Origin: CAZBQC01 sp964494015
GTDB lineage: Bacteria > Bacillota_I > Bacilli_A > RF39 > UBA660
Assembly (NCBI GenBank): GCA_964494015.1
Contig: CAZBQC010000003.1
Coordinates: 1 to 32,767, forward strand
Length of the DNA: 32,767 nucleotides
Reading direction: 5' to 3'
Shown piece by piece: positions 29,193 to 32,767 of this stretch. The notes under the pieces are model-generated. The model was not told the origin of the DNA and ran no database searches. It saw nothing but the letters and a program-made list of their open reading frames with translations. A program made the position numbers and the translations under genes. Every line of letters begins with the position of its first letter. Position 1 is the stretch's first letter.

Positions 29193-30785
29193 ATGATTCA
29201 CATAAATAATGTTACATTGAGATTTGGAAAAAGAACTTTGTTTGAAGAAGTTAATATAAAATTCTTATCAGGAAATTGTTATGGAGTTATCGGAGCTAAT
29301 GGCAGTGGTAAGACGACATTTTTAAAATTACTTTCTGGTGAAATTGAAACTAGTAGTGGTGAGATTATCATTCCTGTGACAGAGAGAATTTCTGTTTTAA
29401 AACAGGATCATTATCAGTATGATGAATTTTCAGTTATTAATACAGTTATAATGGGACATAAAAGATTATATGAAATCATTCAAGAAAAAGAAGAATTATA
29501 TTCTCATACTGATTTTACTGAAGAAGACGGAATAAGGTTAGGGAACCTAGAAGCAGAATTTATGGAGCTTAATGGTTGGAACAGTGAAAGTGATGCTAGT
29601 ATTCTATTAAGTAATTTAGGAGTACCAGTCGATAAACATTATTTATTGATGAGGGAACTACCTAATAATTTGAAAGTTAAAGTCTTACTTGCACAAAGCT
29701 TGTTTCAAGATCCAGATATTTTGTTATTGGATGAACCAACTAACAATTTAGATATTGATGCTATCTCTTGGCTAGAAGAATTTTTGATTAACTACAGAAA
29801 TATTGTTATTGTTGTTTCTCATGATCGCTACTTTTTAAATAAGGTTTGTACACATATTGTCGATATTGATTATAGTAAAATGAAACTGTATATGGGTAAC
29901 TATGATTTTTGGTATGAATCTAGTCAATTAGCTTTAAAGCAAGTAAAAGAACAAAATCGTAAAAAGGAAGAAAAGATTAAAGAATTGCAAGAATTTATTG
30001 CTAGATTCTCAGCCAATGCTTCAAAGAGTAAACAGGCAACTAGTCGTAAGAAAATTCTTGAAAAAATTGAACTTGAGGAAATTGTACCTTCTTCAAGAAA
30101 ATATCCTTTTATTGATTTTAAAGTTGATAAACCATCTGGTAAAGAAGTTTTGACTGTTAAAAATTTAACTAAGGTAGTCGATGGTAAAAGAATTTTAGAT
30201 AAATTATCTTTTACAGTTTTTAAAGGTGATAAGATCGCACTTGTTGGCTCTGATTCTATTGCTAAAACGATGCTTTTTAAAATTCTAATGGGTGAAGAAA
30301 AATATGATAAAGGTGAAATAATTTGGGGTAAAACTATTAAACCTTCTTATTTTCCACAAGACAATAGTAAATATTTTGTTAGGGATCAAAACATTATCGA
30401 TTGGATTGGTAATTATTACGATATTGATGATGTGACAGTTCTTCGAAGTTTTTTAGGAAGGATGCTTTTTGGAGGAGATGAAGTCTTTAAAAATACCCGG
30501 GTTTTGTCAGGTGGTGAAAAAGCTCGTTGTATGCTCTCTAGATGTATGTTAGAGGGACCTAACTTTTTGATTTTAGATGAGCCAACTAATCATTTAGACT
30601 TAGAGAGTATTACCTCTTTAAATAATGGTTTGATTAGGTTTGAAGGGGAAATCTTATTTGCTTCTCATGATCATCAGTTAATCAGTACGACAGCAAATAG
30701 AATTTTGGAAATTACTCCATCTGGTTTGATAGATAAGAGAATACCATATGATGAGTATTTGTTGTTAAAGACAGATTTAAAATAA
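29193..30785 (+). CDS. ABC-F family ATPase (YkpA/YbiT-like)
   Basis: A soluble protein with two ABC domains and no membrane part; ABC-F proteins act on the ribosome (translation factors, or antibiotic protection in some). The first Walker A is GANGSGKTT with LLLDEPTNNLD; the second domain has LSGGEKARCMLSR and LILDEPTNHLD. The first signature (normally LSGGE) reads ELPNNLKVKVLLAQ, and the second Walker A reads GSDSIAKT without the Gly-Lys-Thr core. The same two sites are relaxed in many YkpA-type proteins, so this is probably subfamily character, not decay. The linker between domains is charged and helical. Nothing specific points to antibiotic resistance. Confidence 0.92.
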   Translation: MIHINNVTLRFGKRTLFEEVNIKFLSGNCYGVIGANGSGKTTFLKLLSGEIETSSGEIIIPVTERISVLKQDHYQYDEFSVINTVIMGHKRLYEIIQEKEELYSHTDFTEEDGIRLGNLEAEFMELNGWNSESDASILLSNLGVPVDKHYLLMRELPNNLKVKVLLAQSLFQDPDILLLDEPTNNLDIDAISWLEEFLINYRNIVIVVSHDRYFLNKVCTHIVDIDYSKMKLYMGNYDFWYESSQLALKQVKEQNRKKEEKIKELQEFIARFSANASKSKQATSRKKILEKIELEEIVPSSRKYPFIDFKVDKPSGKEVLTVKNLTKVVDGKRILDKLSFTVFKGDKIALVGSDSIAKTMLFKILMGEEKYDKGEIIWGKTIKPSYFPQDNSKYFVRDQNIIDWIGNYYDIDDVTVLRSFLGRMLFGGDEVFKNTRVLSGGEKARCMLSRCMLEGPNFLILDEPTNHLDLESITSLNNGLIRFEGEILFASHDHQLISTTANRILEITPSGLIDKRIPYDEYLLLKTDLK

Positions 30786-30832
30786 AAAATATCAAGTATT
30801 GACGAAAAAATATTAAAAATTATATAAAGACA

Positions 30833-30841
30833 TGTTATAAT
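30833..30841 (+). promoter_or_regulatory. Extended -10 of the thioredoxin-like gene
   Basis: TGtTATAAT, with AAAGGAG at 30848-30854 downstream. No clear -35 at 16-18 bp. Confidence 0.5.
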
Positions 30842-30863
30842 TAGTTTAAAGGAGATGTTTTAT

Positions 30864-31658
30864 ATGAAAGAAAAAATTAAAAATGTGTTACTTCCGATAG
30901 CGATAGTATTAGTGGTCGTTTTATTAGCTTATTTTGTTTCTTTGGTAAGTAATAAGAGCACAGCTTTAGTTAAAAATGTTGATTTTGATAAGTATTATGA
31001 AGTTAAGGAAAAAGCAACAACTAGTATCATTTTTGTGGCTGATTCTAGTAATAAAGAGTCACTTAAACAACATGATATTTTAACGGAATTAGCTGATAAC
31101 TATTACTTAGATATCTATAATTTAGATTATAATGAACAGAAGGCAGAGTATCAAAACTTATTAAAAAATGAACAAATAGAAACTAGTAAAGACTCGTTAC
31201 TTTTAGTTGTTAAAGATAATAAAATATTAGCTAAATTAGAAGGTAAGAATGATATGGAAGCGGTGCTTAACTTTGTCGATGACTATATTCCAATTATTAA
31301 TAAAGAACTAATTGAAATTAGTGTCGATGAGTACTTGCAGTTAATTAAAAATGATAAGTTAAAAACTGTGTATATAGCTCGTCCAACTTGTCAGTATTGC
31401 CAGATGATGAGTCCGGTTTTAAAGGATGTCATGGAAGAATATCGTTTTAATGTTTATTATCTTAATACTGATAATATGACAGAAGATGATTACGAGAAGT
31501 TTACTGATACTGATGAATCATTGAAGGAAGGCTTTGGAACACCGATGCTAGTCTATACTAAAGATGGTACATTTATCGATGTTCTAGATGGATATAACGA
31601 AAGATCAGCTTTAGTCGATTTCTTGAAAGTTAATAAAATAATTAATGTAGGTAACTAA
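30864..31658 (+). CDS. Membrane-anchored thioredoxin-like protein
   Basis: ATG 30864 is chosen because an ATG at 30855 lies on the GGAG site itself. Residues about 7-28 form a membrane anchor (VLLPIAIVLVVVLLAYFVSL). Two thioredoxin-like folds seem to follow: a first without Cys pair (TTSIIFVADSSNKES) and a second with RPTCQYCQMMSPVLKDVMEEY, Cys176 and Cys179 being the redox pair, and a cis-Pro region FGTPMLVYTKDG. It is probably an extracytoplasmic thiol oxidoreductase. It shares a transcript with the PH-domain gene (1-bp gap). Confidence 0.83.
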   Translation: MKEKIKNVLLPIAIVLVVVLLAYFVSLVSNKSTALVKNVDFDKYYEVKEKATTSIIFVADSSNKESLKQHDILTELADNYYLDIYNLDYNEQKAEYQNLLKNEQIETSKDSLLLVVKDNKILAKLEGKNDMEAVLNFVDDYIPIINKELIEISVDEYLQLIKNDKLKTVYIARPTCQYCQMMSPVLKDVMEEYRFNVYYLNTDNMTEDDYEKFTDTDESLKEGFGTPMLVYTKDGTFIDVLDGYNERSALVDFLKVNKIINVGN

Positions 31659-31659
31659 G

Positions 31660-32100
31660 ATGAAGACTATTTATGGATGGGTATTAAGTCATAAACATAA
31701 GTATCCGTTTGGTATTTCTTGGCGTTTAAAAGCTAATAGTAGTGTGGTTCAGAAACATTTAGATTCCAATGAAACAGTATATTATGCCTTTGCAGCTCAA
31801 AAGAATGCTGGCATATTTAATATCATGTCGACATTTGTTGTTGCCATAACTTCAAAAAGACTTTTGATTGGGCAAAAAAGGTTATTATGGGGATACTTCT
31901 TTACTTCTATTACACCAGATTTGTTCAATGACTTAAAAGTTTCTTCTGGATTGTTTTGGGGAAAAATACAAATTGATACCGTCAAGGAATTTGTTGAATT
32001 ATCTAAAATTGACAAAGGGGCATTGGATGAAATTGAAACTGTTATTACAACTCATATGATTAGACAAAAGAAAAAGTATTTTGGTCAACATAATAATTAA
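31660..32100 (+). CDS. YokE-like PH-domain protein
   Basis: 146 aa, soluble. The middle matches bacterial PH (YokE-like, PF14470 type): VYYAFAAQKN, FVVAITSKRLLIGQKR, YFFTSITPDLFNDLKVSSGL, KIQIDTV. Function of these domains is unknown. The last 40 residues are a basic helix. It follows the thioredoxin gene directly, and its stop codon begins the terminator stem. Confidence 0.75.
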   Translation: MKTIYGWVLSHKHKYPFGISWRLKANSSVVQKHLDSNETVYYAFAAQKNAGIFNIMSTFVVAITSKRLLIGQKRLLWGYFFTSITPDLFNDLKVSSGLFWGKIQIDTVKEFVELSKIDKGALDEIETVITTHMIRQKKKYFGQHNN

Positions 32101-32117
32101 GACTTTTAGTCTTTTTT
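32099..32117 (+). terminator. Terminator after PH-domain gene
   Basis: AAGACT, TTT, AGTCTT (32099-32113) and further T; overlaps the TAA stop. Confidence 0.78.
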
Positions 32118-32169
32118 ATTTGTCTTTATCATATATTATTTGTAGAAAGAAAGAGAGGAATCAATATAT

Positions 32170-32430
32170 ATGGAAACACTTAAAGTATCTAGTAAATCAA
32201 ATCCCAATAGTGTGGCTGGAGCCTTAGCTAATGTCTTTAGAGAAAAAGGGACGGTCGAAATACAAGCGATAGGTGCTGGAGCATTGAATCAAGCCATTAA
32301 AGCAGTAGCTATTGCCAGAGGTTTTGTCGCTCCATCTGGAAAAAATTTAATTTGCATTCCAGCTTTTACCGATATTAATATCGATGGTGAAGAACGAACA
32401 GCTATAAAGTTAATTATTGAAGCTCGATGA
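32170..32430 (+). CDS. spoVS: Stage V sporulation protein S (SpoVS)
   Basis: 86 aa covering the whole family: LKVSSKSNPNSVAGALANVF, GAGALNQAIKAVAIARGFVAP, and a DGEERTAIKLIIE ending. SpoVS is a small Alba-like fold protein; loss blocks coat and cortex assembly in Bacillus, but it also occurs in non-spore-formers. The ribosome site is GAGAGGA. Single-gene unit. Confidence 0.95.
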   Translation: METLKVSSKSNPNSVAGALANVFREKGTVEIQAIGAGALNQAIKAVAIARGFVAPSGKNLICIPAFTDINIDGEERTAIKLIIEAR

Positions 32431-32441
32431 GCTTTTTTTTT
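32420..32441 (+). terminator. Terminator after spoVS
   Basis: AAGCTC, GAT, GAGCTT (32420-32434) plus T run; it overlaps the spoVS stop codon. Confidence 0.85.
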
Positions 32442-32498
32442 GCCAATCTTTTCAGTAAGAACTCTTTCTTTTAATTTAGTTAAAAACATGAAATGATA

Positions 32499-32526
32499 TT
32501 GACAATTTGTCGAATTATGTTAAAAT
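32499..32526 (+). promoter_or_regulatory. Promoter of the last gene
   Basis: Perfect TTGACA (32499-32504), a 16-bp spacer, and TAAAAT (32521-32526) with TG extension. Strongest consensus match in the window. Confidence 0.76.
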
Positions 32527-32587
32527 AAATTTATGCTAGAAGGTATATGATGTGATTATAAAAGAACTAAAAAGGATATGGTAGAGC

Positions 32588-32767
32588 ATGAGAGGCAAAG
32601 TAATAAAAGAGGCTAGTAGCAAAACATTGCGTAAAAAGAAAATAATTAGGATTGCTAAATTAACTCTACTTTTTCTTATCATGCTATTATTCATATTATT
32701 TATTGTTGTAAGTGTCATAACTTGCATGAAAGAATTAAAAGAAGTTCCCGCATTACTTTTAAGACAA
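32588..32767 (+). CDS. N-terminus of an unidentified single-span membrane protein, cut by window end
   Basis: ATG 32588 follows an in-frame TAG (32582), and the frame remains open to the window end (60 codons). A basic N-terminus (MRGKVIKEASSKTLRKKK) is followed by one strong helix (LTLLFLIMLLFILFIVVSVI), then CMKELKEVPALLLRQ outside. Such a type II anchor would fit a bifunctional penicillin-binding protein of class A, but no enzyme motif is in view, so it is left unnamed. AAGGA lies 11 bases upstream of the start. Confidence 0.6.
   Translation, partial: MRGKVIKEASSKTLRKKKIIRIAKLTLLFLIMLLFILFIVVSVITCMKELKEVPALLLRQ

Noticed and set aside
1..32767. CRISPR array, tRNA or rRNA genes, insertion sequences, prophage
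   Set aside because: No regularly spaced repeats, no cloverleaf-like or rRNA-like segments and no transposase, integrase or phage structural motifs were seen in any frame.
1..32767. Apparent abundance of TCGA (ATCGAT, GTCGAT) in coding regions
   Set aside because: It looks frequent for AT-rich DNA, but I could not count it properly and it may simply reflect a codon-pair preference at Ile/Val-Asp.

Overview
This AT-rich window reads as chromosome of a low-GC, Gram-positive-type bacterium of the Bacilli, probably an uncultured relative of the Erysipelotrichales/Acholeplasmatales/RF39 group. That placement is inferred from gene content and order: yqfC-yqfD-...-ybeY-dgkA-cdd-era-yqzL-recO, comEA-comEC, rplU-prp-rpmA, obgE, hisS, spoVS, and an L27 with the Firmicutes-type cleavable leader. 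TGA acts as a normal stop in several genes (era, cdd, yqfC, yidD), so the Mycoplasma code is unlikely. A run of 10 N shows this is a draft or metagenome scaffold.

Layout. Positions 1-3150 hold a 5'-truncated class B penicillin-binding protein and a GHL10-type glycosidase. Positions 3167-4254 on the minus strand hold yidD and a TroA-like lipoprotein that has lost its metal ligands. Then come rnc and an HD-domain protein. Positions 5850-7882 encode one large exported surface protein, broken twice: by an 11-G homopolymer after codon 9 and by an in-frame TGA where a Trp is expected. Positions 7981-12938 are the housekeeping run yqfC-yqfD-vanZ-like-ybeY-dgkA-cdd-era-yqzL-recO. Next are ftsW/spoVE, the DNA-uptake pair comEA-comEC, and three cell-surface genes (BIG2 protein, lipoprotein, cadherin-like-repeat protein). 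Positions 20366-21953 hold ppa (minus) and the L21-leader-controlled rplU-prp-rpmA operon. Positions 22040-23594 hold an 8-codon micro-ORF with its own promoter and terminator, a CPBP membrane protein and a C-terminally anchored exported protein. The rest is a HAD phosphatase, obgE, an LRR (BspA-like) gene fragment, an orphan HerA-like ATPase, hisS, an ABC-F ATPase, a membrane-anchored thioredoxin, a YokE-type PH protein, spoVS, and the start of an unidentified membrane protein.

Regulation is easy to read. Promoters commonly carry an extended -10 of the form TGnTATAAT with TTGACA-like -35 boxes 17 bp upstream. Short U-tailed hairpins separate most units. At ftsW, the HAD gene and hisS the promoter lies on the upstream terminator, so the predicted start site falls inside the hairpin.

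The best candidates for something undescribed are the poly-G contingency tract plus TGA in the surface gene, the MWFFRWFM micro-ORF transcription unit next to a CPBP protein, the ligand-less TroA protein, and the EF-hand-like loop beside the KTG motif of the penicillin-binding protein.
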